This document shows, one piece after another, positions 8,780 through 16,013 of a stretch of 64,000 nt of DNA; within the stretch, counting starts at the first letter, position 1, and every line of letters starts with the position of its first letter. The notes beneath the pieces are model-generated. The model ran no database searches, was not told the origin of the DNA, and saw only the letters and a program-made list of their open reading frames with translations. This DNA comes from DATBSK01 sp964501785 (lineage in GTDB: Bacteria; Actinomycetota; Acidimicrobiia; IMCC26256; PALSA-555): NCBI GenBank assembly GCA_964501785.1, contig CAZCUD010000008.1, positions 62,001 through 126,000 of the forward strand, read 5' to 3'. The position numbers were made by a program, and so were the translations under genes.

Positions 8780-9700
8780 TCAGGAGGCGTCGCCCGGCTT
8801 GGCCAGGGCGGCGGCGAGCGCGCTCTCGAGCGTGGGGTGCTCGAACGTGAACCGGCTCGCCGTGAGGCGCTCGGGCAGGACGTTCTGGCTCGCCAGCAGG
8901 AGGTGCTCGACGAGCTCCTCGCCGTACAACGCCTTCAGGGGCAGCAGCGGCGTCGGGAGCAGCGCTGGTCGCCGGACGGCGCGCGCGAGCGCGCGCGTGA
9001 AGTCCGAGTTCGTCACCGGGTGGGGCGCGGTGAGGTTGACGGGGCCGCGCAGGGCGTCGGTGCGGAGGGCATGCGTGATCGCGTCGACCTCGTCCTCGAT
9101 CGAGATCCACGACATCCACTGCTTGCCGTCGCCGAGGCGCCCGCCTGCGCCGAGCCGGAAAGGCGTCAGCAGGCGTCCGAGCAGCCCACCCCCGCGCCCG
9201 AGCACCAAGCCGGTGCGGATGGTCACCACGCGAATACCGGCGTCGGCCGCGGGCTGCGCCGCGTCCTCCCATCGGCGACACACGTCGGCGACGAAGTCGT
9301 CGCCGGGCGGGCTCGTCTCCGTGCGCGGCTCGTCTGCGCGGTCGCCGTAGTAGCCGATGGCGGATCCGGACACGAGGACGGGCGGCGGCTTCTGCAGGGC
9401 CGCGAGCGTGTCGGCCAGCAACCGTGTCGGGCCGGTGCGGCTCTCGAGGATCAAGCGCTTGCGGTCATCGGTCCAGCGCTTGTCGCCGATGCCGGCACCG
9501 GCGAGGTGCACGACGCCGTCGATGCCCTCGAGCGCGCCGGCATCGATGCGGCCCGCCTCGGGGTCCCACGCGATCGCGTCGACGCCGGTGGGCACCCGGT
9601 CGGCCCGAAGCGCGCGGATCGGGCGATGGCCGGTCTCGACGAGCGTCTCGACGAGCGCCGTTCCGATGAACCCGCTGGATCCGGTGACGAGGACGTCCAT
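8780..9700 (-). CDS. TIGR01777-family (SDR39U1/YfcH-like) NAD-dependent epimerase
   Basis: 306 residues. The start MDVLVTGSSGFIGTALVETL carries the extended-SDR glycine motif TGxxGFIG. The family blocks VVHLAGAGIGDKRW, SGSAIGYYGD and IRTGLVLGRGGG are present, as is the C-terminal FTFEHPTLESAL, which matches the DUF1731 tail of TIGR01777 proteins. The Tyr of IGYYG is the likely catalytic or structural residue. The physiological substrate of the family is unclear. The ATG at 9698-9700 is the natural start; an in-frame extension upstream lacks family similarity. Confidence 0.9.
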   Translation of the reverse strand: MDVLVTGSSGFIGTALVETLVETGHRPIRALRADRVPTGVDAIAWDPEAGRIDAGALEGIDGVVHLAGAGIGDKRWTDDRKRLILESRTGPTRLLADTLAALQKPPPVLVSGSAIGYYGDRADEPRTETSPPGDDFVADVCRRWEDAAQPAADAGIRVVTIRTGLVLGRGGGLLGRLLTPFRLGAGGRLGDGKQWMSWISIEDEVDAITHALRTDALRGPVNLTAPHPVTNSDFTRALARAVRRPALLPTPLLPLKALYGEELVEHLLLASQNVLPERLTASRFTFEHPTLESALAAALAKPGDAS

Positions 9701-9787
9701 GCACTCCCGCTCTCTGCACCGCAGCGCCGCCACGGCTCGCTGCGACGCAGGGTACCTGCGTCGCGATCGCTCGACTCCCGCGCCTCG

Positions 9788-10714
9788 CTACCAGTCGGCC
9801 TCGAGCCAGCGCACCAGCGGCTCGAGGTCGAGACCCTCCGCGAACGCGATGAGCTCGGGGATCCGGTCGACGTCGTCCATGCCGATCGAGGTCCCGATCG
9901 GGAACGTCGGAGCGAGTCGGTGGTAGCGCGCACCCAACAGCTGCTCGCACTGGAAGTCGGCGATGCCGTTGACGCCGTCGAGCATGATCGAGATCAACGG
10001 GCGCACCCACTGGACGTATCCCCAGTCGTGGCGGTCACCCGCGATGTGCTCGAGCGACCGCCCGGTGCCGAGCGACAAGAGCCGCACGTCCTGGAGCGAG
10101 CACTGGTCCTCGATCGGGATTCGGTGGTCCTGCGTCTGCACGAGCGCACACATGCTCGGGTTGGTCGCGAACACTCCCCCGTCGACGTAGCCGTCGACGC
10201 TCGCGAAGTACGTGGGTGCTGCGCTGGTGTACGTGCCGACCTGCGCGACGAGCATCTCGCCGTCGGAGTCGGAGCCGGGGAAGTTGTGGAAGATCTTCGG
10301 CTTCCAGCTGCGGACGACCGGGTCCTCGTTGTCGAGGTCGAACGCGGTGACCAGCACCCGGCGCCGGAGCTGGGCGAGGCGCAGGTCTCCGAACACCTGA
10401 TCGAGCTCCGTTCGCAGGTTCGCCACCTCGTAGTCGGCTCCGAGGATCTTGCCGAGGTCGAACAGGTCGTCCAGGAAGCTGTCGCGGAAGACGCGCGGTG
10501 CTCGCTCTTCGTGAAGCGCGCGGATCGTCGCGAGGTCGAGCCCGGCGGCGAGCGCGAGCGCGATGAGCCCGCCGGTGGACGTGCCCGCGAACAGGTCGGC
10601 CCGATCGAGCCAGCCGGAGAGGCGCGGATCGGCGCTCAGACGCTGGAGGACGACCGTGGGGACGACACCTCGCACGCCTCCGCCGTCGATGCTGATGATG
10701 CGTGTCGTCGCCAC
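9788..10714 (-). CDS. Patatin-like phospholipase
   Basis: 308 residues, full length for bacterial patatins. The oxyanion-hole motif GGGVRG lies at residues 11-16, the nucleophile elbow GTSTGG (Ser of the catalytic dyad) follows near 44-49, and the second dyad residue is the Asp of YVDGGVFATNPS near 175. The C-terminal WLEADW closes the domain. Patatins are Ser-Asp acyl hydrolases acting on membrane lipids. No signal peptide is seen. The GTG start (10712-10714) follows an AGGTGCA ribosome-binding site. It is the last host gene before the prophage insertion. Confidence 0.9.
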   Translation of the reverse strand: MATTRIISIDGGGVRGVVPTVVLQRLSADPRLSGWLDRADLFAGTSTGGLIALALAAGLDLATIRALHEERAPRVFRDSFLDDLFDLGKILGADYEVANLRTELDQVFGDLRLAQLRRRVLVTAFDLDNEDPVVRSWKPKIFHNFPGSDSDGEMLVAQVGTYTSAAPTYFASVDGYVDGGVFATNPSMCALVQTQDHRIPIEDQCSLQDVRLLSLGTGRSLEHIAGDRHDWGYVQWVRPLISIMLDGVNGIADFQCEQLLGARYHRLAPTFPIGTSIGMDDVDRIPELIAFAEGLDLEPLVRWLEADW

Positions 10715-10771
10715 TGCACCTGCCTTTCGAGGTGCCGCCCCGCGACCAGCATCGCGTACGATTCGAAGCGA

Positions 10772-10845
10772 GCGCCCCTAGCTCAATTGGTTAGAGCAAG
10801 TGACTCTTAATCACTAGGTTCAGGGTTCGAGTCCCTGGGGGCGTA
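10772..10845 (+). tRNA. tRNA-Lys(CTT), prophage integration site
   Basis: Acceptor GCGCCCC pairs with GGGGCGT (10838-10844, G-T at the end), discriminator A. The loop CTCTTAA gives anticodon CTT. The 3' part from the anticodon-loop end is the attL core, so this half is now phage-derived. The sequence after the discriminator is CAGCA, not CCA; at attR the displaced host end reads A then CCA. The gene remains a complete tRNA but appears to have lost an encoded CCA through integration. Confidence 0.95.
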
Positions 10846-11175
10846 CAGCAGCGACGAACGAAGATCGCGCACGAGCTTGGCCTTGTCCTCGTGCGCGGCG
10901 ATCACTGAGTCGTCGATGCCCAGCTCGATCGGGTCCTCACCGATCGCGGTCAGGAGCATCCACGCTCGCCGGCGCGCCTTGCGGCTCGTCGGCACGTCCT
11001 CTTCATTGAGCAGCGCGCGCAGCGTGTTCGGGACGCAGTCGGCGAAGGGGCCGATCGCCTCGAAGAGCTCGGTCTGGAGCCCTTGGCGGATGCCGCGTCG
11101 CTCTCGTTCGGCCTTCTCCCATCGCCGAACGCGCAGCAGCAGGTCCTCACCCCAGGTCGCATGAATGACGTGCAC
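10807..11175 (-). CDS. Putative immunity repressor crossing attL (prophage form)
   Basis: 122 residues in the integrated state from GTG at 11173-11175. The central region (about 30-90: LFEAIGPFADCVPNTLRALL, then RKARRRAWMLLTAIGEDP and IELGI) resembles the XRE-type DNA-binding fold of actinophage repressors. The final codons (YAPRDSNPEPSD) are read from the antisense strand of the tRNA-Lys T-arm, and the TAA stop is completed by host bases. In the circular phage the same frame continues SAYPYSRAA and stops at a TGA overlapping the GTG of the gene at 51342. It is divergent from the Cro-like gene. The repressor role is inferred from fold, position and this att arrangement. Confidence 0.75.
   Translation of the reverse strand: MHVIHATWGEDLLLRVRRWEKAERERRGIRQGLQTELFEAIGPFADCVPNTLRALLNEEDVPTSRKARRRAWMLLTAIGEDPIELGIDDSVIAAHEDKAKLVRDLRSSLLYAPRDSNPEPSD
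10809..10846 (+). repeat. attL, 38-bp attachment core in tRNA-Lys
   Basis: This 38-bp stretch is identical to 51368-51405. It covers the end of the anticodon loop, the anticodon 3' strand, the T-arm, the acceptor 3' strand, the discriminator and one further base. Flanking bases differ on both sides (T versus G on the left, A versus C on the right), which sets the core limits. tRNA 3' ends are the classic target of tyrosine integrases, and such an integrase gene lies next to the other copy. Confidence 0.96.
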
Positions 11176-11226
11176 GATCGTCCCCTCAGCTCTTCTGCGC
11201 CTCGGCAGGAATAGTCCCCCGGCAAT

Positions 11227-11242
11227 GCTTGACACGTCAAGC
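11227..11242. promoter_or_regulatory. Palindromic operator with divergent -35 elements
   Basis: GCTTGAC-AC-GTCAAGC is a perfect 7+2+7 palindrome midway between the repressor start and the Cro-like gene. Rightward it contains a consensus -35 TTGACA (11229-11234) with a weak -10 (CAGGAT) 17 bp on. Leftward the mirrored half gives TTGACG (11240-11235) with GACTAT about 18 bp on. A protein bound to the palindrome would cover both -35 elements, as expected of a lysogeny switch. Confidence 0.65.
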
Positions 11243-11292
11243 CTGCCCTACCAGGATTGCCGTACTGCAAAAACGGTACGGGGAGCGGGGAC

Positions 11293-11496
11293 GTGGGCGT
11301 CGGAGCACGAGTGGCAGCAGCGAGGCGGGGCAAGGGGCTCTCGCAGGAGGGCCTCGCGCGAGCCGCCGAGGTGTCGCTCTCCACCGTCCAGCGCCTCGAA
11401 GCCCGCGACGCCGTCCCGACGGTGCCGCTGCTCAAGCGGATCGCCGGGGCGCTCGACCAGGGCGTCGGCGCCCTCCTCGACGAGGACGCGGCGTGA
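11293..11496 (+). CDS. Cro-like XRE helix-turn-helix protein
   Basis: 67 residues, almost entirely one HTH_3 domain: ARVAAARRGKGLSQEGLARA, then EVSLSTVQRLEA and LLKRIAGALDQ. Recognition-helix residues are STVQRLE. The size suits a Cro-type repressor with no extra domain. GTG at 11293 is preferred because a strong GGGGAGCGGGG lies just upstream; a TTG at 11257 would add a Cys/Lys/Gly-rich start unlike the family. It is the first gene of the rightward early operon and faces the repressor across the operator. Its stop overlaps the next start as GTGA. Confidence 0.8.
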   Translation: MGVGARVAAARRGKGLSQEGLARAAEVSLSTVQRLEARDAVPTVPLLKRIAGALDQGVGALLDEDAA

Positions 11497-11591
11497 CCGA
11501 GCTCCTCGTCGGTGCCGCCCCACTCGGGTTCGTCGTGCTCTTCGGTGCCCTCGCGTGGCTCGCGGAGTGGGAGAGGAAGCGGCACTCGTGA
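11493..11591 (+). CDS. 32-residue single-pass membrane protein
   Basis: A very short gene with one hydrophobic helix (LVGAAPLGFVVLFGALAWLA) followed by a charged tail (EWERKRHS), so the N-terminus is probably outside. It starts with GTG in a GTGA overlap with the Cro-like gene and ends in a GTGA overlap with the next gene, which supports translation. Position right after cro suggests early expression. The function is unknown; small early phage membrane proteins can act in exclusion or host takeover. Confidence 0.55.
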   Translation: MTELLVGAAPLGFVVLFGALAWLAEWERKRHS

Positions 11592-11851
11592 GCCGGAGCG
11601 TGGTGCTCGTGCTCGACGAGGCCGACGCGCAGCATCTCCGCGCGCTCGCGGAGCGAGATCACGCGCAGCACTGCGACCACCGATCGGCGCGCATCGCTCG
11701 CGCCGCGGGTGAGGCGCTGCGCGACGGGGACGTCACCTCGACCGGGGCCACCGATAGCCGCGCGCGCTTGGGGAAGCGAGCGAGTGGCGACGGGGTACCG
11801 GCGGCCGTCGGCAAGACGGGTCCGTCGGCGATGGCGGGGTGCACATCGTGA
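11588..11851 (+). CDS. Hypothetical early phage protein
   Basis: 87 residues from GTG at 11588. The first half (SVVLVLDEADAQHLRALAER, then IARAAGEALRDG) is predicted helical; the second half is low complexity, rich in Gly, Ala and Ser. No known domain was recognised. Both ends overlap neighbouring genes by GTGA. Confidence 0.55.
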   Translation: MSRSVVLVLDEADAQHLRALAERDHAQHCDHRSARIARAAGEALRDGDVTSTGATDSRARLGKRASGDGVPAAVGKTGPSAMAGCTS

Positions 11852-12081
11852 AGCGTCTGCTCGGACTCTGCACGCGCCGGTGGTGCTGGCGCGCGGCGAT
11901 CGCCGACGTGACCCTCCGCGCGTTCGATGCCGACGGCCAACCGGTCTCAGCGCCCGTCGAGGAATCGTGGTGCGGCAAGCACACCGCGGAGGCCGTCGCC
12001 GCGACGGCGCCCGTGGCGCACGAGATCGGGTTCGAGCTCGACGACGGATCGACAGTCACGATCTCGCGGGAGGTCCCGTGA
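11848..12081 (+). CDS. Hypothetical early phage protein
   Basis: 77 residues from GTG at 11848; a GTG nine bases upstream is possible, but the downstream one makes the usual GTGA overlap. The basic N-terminus (VKRLLGLCTRRWCWRAAIAD) has two Cys, followed by a beta-rich region (VTLRAFDADGQPV ... IGFELDDGSTVTISREV). No family was recognised. Confidence 0.55.
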   Translation: MKRLLGLCTRRWCWRAAIADVTLRAFDADGQPVSAPVEESWCGKHTAEAVAATAPVAHEIGFELDDGSTVTISREVP

Positions 12082-12665
12082 GTCGCCTCGCGCCGAACCC
12101 GGAGATCGCAGCGTTCCTGGAGGTCGTGCGCGCGAAGCCCGAGCCGATCCGCGAGCAGATGCGCGGGTGGTGGCGGGCGAACATCACGTGGGGTCGGATC
12201 ACGCTCGCGGACCTGAACCGTGCGCACGCGCACCTCGCGAAGATCGTCGAGTCGGGAGAGGCCGCTGCTCGTGAGAGCGCGCCCGGCTCGCCGTGTGTCC
12301 CGTCGGGAGAGCCCGCGACCCGTGAGGGCGCGGAGGGCGTCGCTTCCCTGTCGAGCTCTCCCGGCGGGTCCATCGCGGTCGGGGTCGGTGGCACTCCGGC
12401 GCTGCGGTTCGCAGACGCAGCGAAGCGCCTCGGTGCCGTGGCGCGCGCTGCGGGGCTCAAGGTCCCGGCGTTCCGGGCGCCACCTCGGGTGGCAGGCGTT
12501 CCGTGCCACGTCGAGGAGTACGAGGGCGGCGCGGTGGTGTCGGTCGCGCTGCGTGACCGCGACTTCTGCGACGTGGCGACCGACATGGTCGAGGGCGTCC
12601 TGGTCGTGAACGGCCAGACCGAGCACCAGGCGCTGCGCGAGCAGCTCGAAGAGGCGGTCTCGTGA
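12078..12665 (+). CDS. Hypothetical phage protein with Ser/Pro-rich linker
   Basis: 195 residues. An N-terminal helical part (PEIAAFLEVVRAKPEPIREQ, MRGWWRANITWGRI) is joined by a Gly/Ser/Pro linker with a short internal duplication (SAPGSPCVPSGEPATREGAE) to a C-terminal alpha/beta part (VPCHVEEYEGGAVVSVALRD). No catalytic motif was recognised. Starts and ends in GTGA overlaps within the early operon. Confidence 0.6.
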   Translation: MSRLAPNPEIAAFLEVVRAKPEPIREQMRGWWRANITWGRITLADLNRAHAHLAKIVESGEAAARESAPGSPCVPSGEPATREGAEGVASLSSSPGGSIAVGVGGTPALRFADAAKRLGAVARAAGLKVPAFRAPPRVAGVPCHVEEYEGGAVVSVALRDRDFCDVATDMVEGVLVVNGQTEHQALREQLEEAVS

Positions 12666-12847
12666 TGGCGGTCCTCTCACCGGCCGAGGTGTCGTTGCGG
12701 TGCGAGCCGTGTGATCTCCCCTACCGGTACGAGCACACGCGTCGCGGGTGGCGGTGGCTGCGCCCGATCGGCTGCGCGCACGAGCTCGAGGACTCGACGA
12801 TCGTCGACGGTGACGGCAACACGCTCACGATGCAGGTGGTCCGGTGA
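12662..12847 (+). CDS. Small hypothetical protein with CxxC
   Basis: 61 residues, starting GTGATG (either codon could initiate; GTG gives the GTGA overlap). Contains one CEPC pair (RCEPCDLPYRYE) and one later Cys (IGCAHEL), a possible but incomplete zinc site. No known family. Confidence 0.55.
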   Translation: MMAVLSPAEVSLRCEPCDLPYRYEHTRRGWRWLRPIGCAHELEDSTIVDGDGNTLTMQVVR

Positions 12848-13284
12848 ACGCGCTGGACGTTCGGTGCCCGTCGTGCGGGTCGATGCCGGGCCGGGCGTGC
12901 CGATCGGTGGGCCTGTACCGGGTGCTCAGCAAGCCGCATCGGGCGCGGGCGCGGCTCGCTGAGGCCGGCGGCAACCCGCGGCGGGGCCGCGATGACATCC
13001 CGTCGTCGGTGCGCAAGCAGGTGCGGGAGCGGTCGGGCGGCGCGTGCGAAGCGCGCGTCGAGGGCGTGTGCACGGGCCGCGCGGTCGAGATGCACCACGT
13101 GCTCCCCCGCTCGCAGGGTGGGCCGCACACGAAGGAGAACCTTCTCGACACGTGCGGGGAGTGCCACGACTGGATCGACGCCCACCGCCGCGAGGCGACC
13201 GGGCTCGGGCTCCTGCGGTCGGGTGCACGGCATGTCCGGCGCGTCGGTGAGCCTGCGATGCCCGCCTCGTGGGGTTCGGAGTGA
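12844..13284 (+). CDS. HNH endonuclease with N-terminal zinc finger
   Basis: 146 residues. An N-terminal CPSC ... C motif (residues 8-19) suggests a small zinc-binding module of the type CPxCxAxPGxxC. The HNH core follows: CEARVEGVCTGRAVEMHHVL (the His pair is the metal-binding and general-base region), RSQGGPHTKENLLDTCGECH and DWIDAHRR. HNH enzymes nick or cut DNA using one metal ion. In this early position it may act in host DNA breakdown or replication rather than packaging. It is one of three HNH genes in the prophage. GTGA overlaps on both sides. Confidence 0.85.
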   Translation: MNALDVRCPSCGSMPGRACRSVGLYRVLSKPHRARARLAEAGGNPRRGRDDIPSSVRKQVRERSGGACEARVEGVCTGRAVEMHHVLPRSQGGPHTKENLLDTCGECHDWIDAHRREATGLGLLRSGARHVRRVGEPAMPASWGSE

Positions 13285-13775
13285 CGCTCGTGCTCGACCG
13301 CGACGCGGCTCCGACCGCCCGCCACGGCTTCTGCGTCACGTGCGGACCCGACGTGGTCCTCACCGCTGACGAGGCCAACGACCACATCCGGCGGATGCAC
13401 GGGGGTCACGGCCGCATCGAGTTCGTCCTCGACGCTGACGGTGAGTCGGAACAGAACGCTCGCACTTCTCGGGTGGAGTCCGGGACCGAGCGACCTGCCT
13501 CACCGTACCCTGCCCACGTCGAGGGCCAGGGGACCCGCGCCGCGGTCACTGCCCAGCCCCCCGCTGGCGCGGGTCCCCTTCTTCCCGACGAGCGGCCGTC
13601 GGACGACGCACGCTCGCAGTACGAGCCACCCGACGACCTCGAGCGCGGCGAGCGGCCTCACCCCGACGCGCCACGCGCGTACCGCCTGACCGACCGCGAC
13701 CGCGACGAGGGTCGCCGGGGCCTCGCACGGCTCCGCGCGGAGCACCCGCGCGAACAGCGGAGGAGGCGTCCGTGA
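13281..13775 (+). CDS. Zinc-finger-like protein with disordered C-terminus
   Basis: 164 residues. The N-terminal part has a C2H2-like pattern (FCVTCGPDVVLTADEANDHI then RRMHGGH). The rest is Pro, Glu, Asp and Arg-rich and is probably disordered. No known family was recognised; DNA or RNA binding is possible. GTG start in a GTGA overlap. Confidence 0.55.
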   Translation: MTLVLDRDAAPTARHGFCVTCGPDVVLTADEANDHIRRMHGGHGRIEFVLDADGESEQNARTSRVESGTERPASPYPAHVEGQGTRAAVTAQPPAGAGPLLPDERPSDDARSQYEPPDDLERGERPHPDAPRAYRLTDRDRDEGRRGLARLRAEHPREQRRRRP

Positions 13776-14788
13776 GCGCGATCGAGTGGACCGACGAGAC
13801 GTGGAACCCGACGGTGGGGTGCTCGAAGGTGTCGCCGGGGTGCGACAACTGCTACGCCGAGCGCGTCGCGAGTCGGGGGCTGAACCCCGCGCATCGTCAG
13901 GTCGCCGCGTTCGGCAAGTGGAACGGCAAGGTGCTGTGCCTGCCGGAGCGGCTCGACACGCCGTTGCGGTGGAGGAAGCCGCGTCGGGTGTTCGTCGACT
14001 CGATGAGCGACCTGTTCCACCCGTCGGTGCCCGACGCGTTCATTGCGCGCGTGTTCCAGACGATGAGCTCGTACGAGGTCCTCCGACGTGGCCACACGTT
14101 CCAAATCCTCACCAAGCGACCGCGCCGCATGGCCGAGTGGCTCTCGCGCGTCAGGCCATCTGAGGGCGGTTGGTACACCCTCGACGGAGTCGAGCCCATG
14201 CCGCCCGACAACGACGAGGGCATCGTCATCAACCATCGCGCGGGCTGGCCGCTCCCGAACGTGTGGCTTGGGACGTCGGTCGAGGATCAGCACCAGGCCG
14301 ACCGGCGCATCCCGCATCTGCTCGCGACTCCTGCGGCGGTGCGGTTCCTGTCGTGCGAGCCGCTCCTCGGACCGATCGACCTCCAGACGATCTCCTACGT
14401 CGATGGCGACCGCGACATGCACGTCGACGCGCTCAGTCGAGAGGCGTGGGTCAACAACAGCGACAGCCCGGCTGCGTACTGCAACGAGAGCGACGGGGTC
14501 ACGGGCATCGACTGGTGCATCGTCGGTGGTGAGTCGGGTCCTGGTGCGCGGCCGATGCACCCGGAGTGGGCGCGGTCGCTGCGCGATCAGTGCCAGGCCG
14601 CGTCGGTGCCGTTCTTCTTCAAGCAGTGGGGCGAGTGGACCGATCGCCGCGTCGGCATCCCCTGCGGCACCACGGCGACCGATCTCGACGGAGCGCACCT
14701 GTACCGCGTCGGGAAGAAGGCGGCGGGTCGTGAGCTCGATGGTCGTACGTGGGATGAGTACCCGGAGCGCGCGGGGGTCGCGGCGTGA
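13772..14788 (+). CDS. Phage Gp37/Gp68-family protein (DUF5131)
   Basis: 338 residues. The family signature is clear: IEWTDETWNPTVGCSKVSPG, with a C-x6-C-x2-C cluster (CSKVSPGCDNC) near residues 17-27, then FVDSMSDLFHPSVPDAFI, FQILTKRPRRM, NVWLGTSVEDQ, FLSCEPLLGPID and WCIVGGESGPGARPMHPEWA. The fold is TIM-barrel-like and the Cys cluster recalls radical-SAM proteins, but the biochemical role is not established. The family is common in phages and prophages. It lies directly upstream of a DUF4326 gene, a frequent pairing. GTG start with GTGA overlap. Confidence 0.9.
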   Translation: MSAIEWTDETWNPTVGCSKVSPGCDNCYAERVASRGLNPAHRQVAAFGKWNGKVLCLPERLDTPLRWRKPRRVFVDSMSDLFHPSVPDAFIARVFQTMSSYEVLRRGHTFQILTKRPRRMAEWLSRVRPSEGGWYTLDGVEPMPPDNDEGIVINHRAGWPLPNVWLGTSVEDQHQADRRIPHLLATPAAVRFLSCEPLLGPIDLQTISYVDGDRDMHVDALSREAWVNNSDSPAAYCNESDGVTGIDWCIVGGESGPGARPMHPEWARSLRDQCQAASVPFFFKQWGEWTDRRVGIPCGTTATDLDGAHLYRVGKKAAGRELDGRTWDEYPERAGVAA

Positions 14789-15381
14789 GCCCGTCGATCT
14801 TCGACGAGCGCGACGGCATCCCCGTCGTGTTGCTCGATCGAGCACCGGCTGCGGCCGCGGTCGTTCCTGATCTCACGCTGACGCAGTGCGACGTGCTCGT
14901 CGAGGCCGGGCTGCGGGGGACGTTCGTGCATGGTCGGGCGAGCACGCTGCGCGTCCTCGTGACTGCTGGCCTGGTCGAGCAGCGGCTCGGTCACGGCCGC
15001 AACGCTGGTGAGCTCACGGTCCTCGGCCGCGAGGTGCGGGCGCTGCTGCGCCGGCGCGCGGGCTTTGGCCCGGAGCGGGTGCAGGTGCGGCGCACGAAGG
15101 GCTCGCGGCTGATCGCGACGGCTCGGTACTGCGGTCGTCCGACGAAGTTCGGGAACCCCTACCGCGGTCCCGATGCTGCGGAGCGGTTCGACCGGGAGCT
15201 GCGCGCCTGCCACGCCGCCCCGTTCGGCGCCTCGCACACAATCGCCATCCGCAACATCGTCGACGACCTGTTCGAGCTGCGGCACCTCGACCTCGCGTGC
15301 TGGTGCGCGCTCGACGCGCCGTGCCACGTCGACACGTACCTCGATCTCGCGAACCGCCGACGTCGGAGGAACGCAGCATGA
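14785..15381 (+). CDS. DUF4326 protein with N-terminal winged-helix-like region
   Basis: 198 residues. The C-terminal half (about 95-190) is DUF4326: VQVRRTKGSRLIATARYCGR, PTKFGNPYRG, then LDLACWCALDAPCHVDTYLD, with the conserved CWC...PCH Cys/His set. The N-terminal half (LTQCDVLVEAGLRG ... RVLVTAGLVEQRLGHGR) looks like a winged helix, an unusual addition to this family. The biochemical role of DUF4326 is unknown; it often travels with phage nucleotide-modification genes. GTGA overlap with the DUF5131 gene suggests the two act together. Confidence 0.8.
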   Translation: MSPSIFDERDGIPVVLLDRAPAAAAVVPDLTLTQCDVLVEAGLRGTFVHGRASTLRVLVTAGLVEQRLGHGRNAGELTVLGREVRALLRRRAGFGPERVQVRRTKGSRLIATARYCGRPTKFGNPYRGPDAAERFDRELRACHAAPFGASHTIAIRNIVDDLFELRHLDLACWCALDAPCHVDTYLDLANRRRRRNAA

Positions 15382-15620
15382 GCGCGCTCGATGGCCGTCG
15401 GTCGGTGTCGAAGTTCCGGTTGAGCCCGCGGCGTCATGTTGTGGTCGCGGATCGTGACGATCTGGACGGTGGTGCTCGAGCGCGGGCGCTCGCGACGCAT
15501 CGTGAGGCGCGCGAACGCGATCTGCGGGAGATGAGTAGGGGCCGGGTGCCAGCGCGCGCTCTCGTCCCAAGTGGTGTTCGGCGCCCGAATGGTGCCGACG
15601 AGACAGAAGGGACCTCGTAG
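15378..15620 (+). CDS. Hypothetical early phage protein
   Basis: 80 residues, Arg-rich (RARALATHREARERDLREM). It starts with ATG in an ATGA overlap with the DUF4326 gene, and its TAG stop is directly followed by the ATG of the next gene. No domain was recognised. Confidence 0.55.
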   Translation: MSALDGRRSVSKFRLSPRRHVVVADRDDLDGGARARALATHREARERDLREMSRGRVPARALVPSGVRRPNGADETEGTS

Positions 15621-16013
15621 ATGGCAGAGACCGAGAAGCACGAGGGCAGCGGCGACGACCGTCAGGTGAAGCCGTTCGCGGCGTGGCTCCAGGAGCAGCG
15701 GGGCGGCACGACGCACGCCGAGCTCTCGTCGTCGCTCCCGGAGCTGATCGAGGCGGTGACGACCTTCGGCAAGGCGGGTGAGCTCGTGCTGCGCGTGAAG
15801 GTGAAGCCCGCTGACGGCGACCGCGGTGCCGTGATCGTGCACGACGAGGTCGTGCTCAAGAAGCCGCAGTCGGAGCGGCACCCGACGATGTTCTTCGTGG
15901 ACGAGGACCACAACCTCACGCGTGAGAACCCATTCAGCAAGCCCTTCCCGCAGTTGCGGGAGGTCCCGTCAGGGGCCGCGAACGCGGCCGACGCGAAGGA
16001 GGCGACACCATGA
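15621..16013 (+). CDS. Phage protein accompanying DUF2303
   Basis: 130 residues. A central beta-rich region (AGELVLRVKVKPADGDRGAV, IVHDEVVLKKP) is followed by a motif FFVDEDHNLTRENPFSKPFP. Proteins of this length and pattern often precede DUF2303 genes in actinophages. The function is unknown. ATGA overlap with DUF2303 points to matched synthesis and probably a shared role. Confidence 0.65.
   Translation: MAETEKHEGSGDDRQVKPFAAWLQEQRGGTTHAELSSSLPELIEAVTTFGKAGELVLRVKVKPADGDRGAVIVHDEVVLKKPQSERHPTMFFVDEDHNLTRENPFSKPFPQLREVPSGAANAADAKEATP

Noticed and set aside
8702..10810. A 702-codon open frame on the plus strand
   Set aside because: It is antisense to the epimerase and patatin genes, whose motifs are intact, and is Arg/Asp/Val-rich as expected for a high-GC shadow frame.
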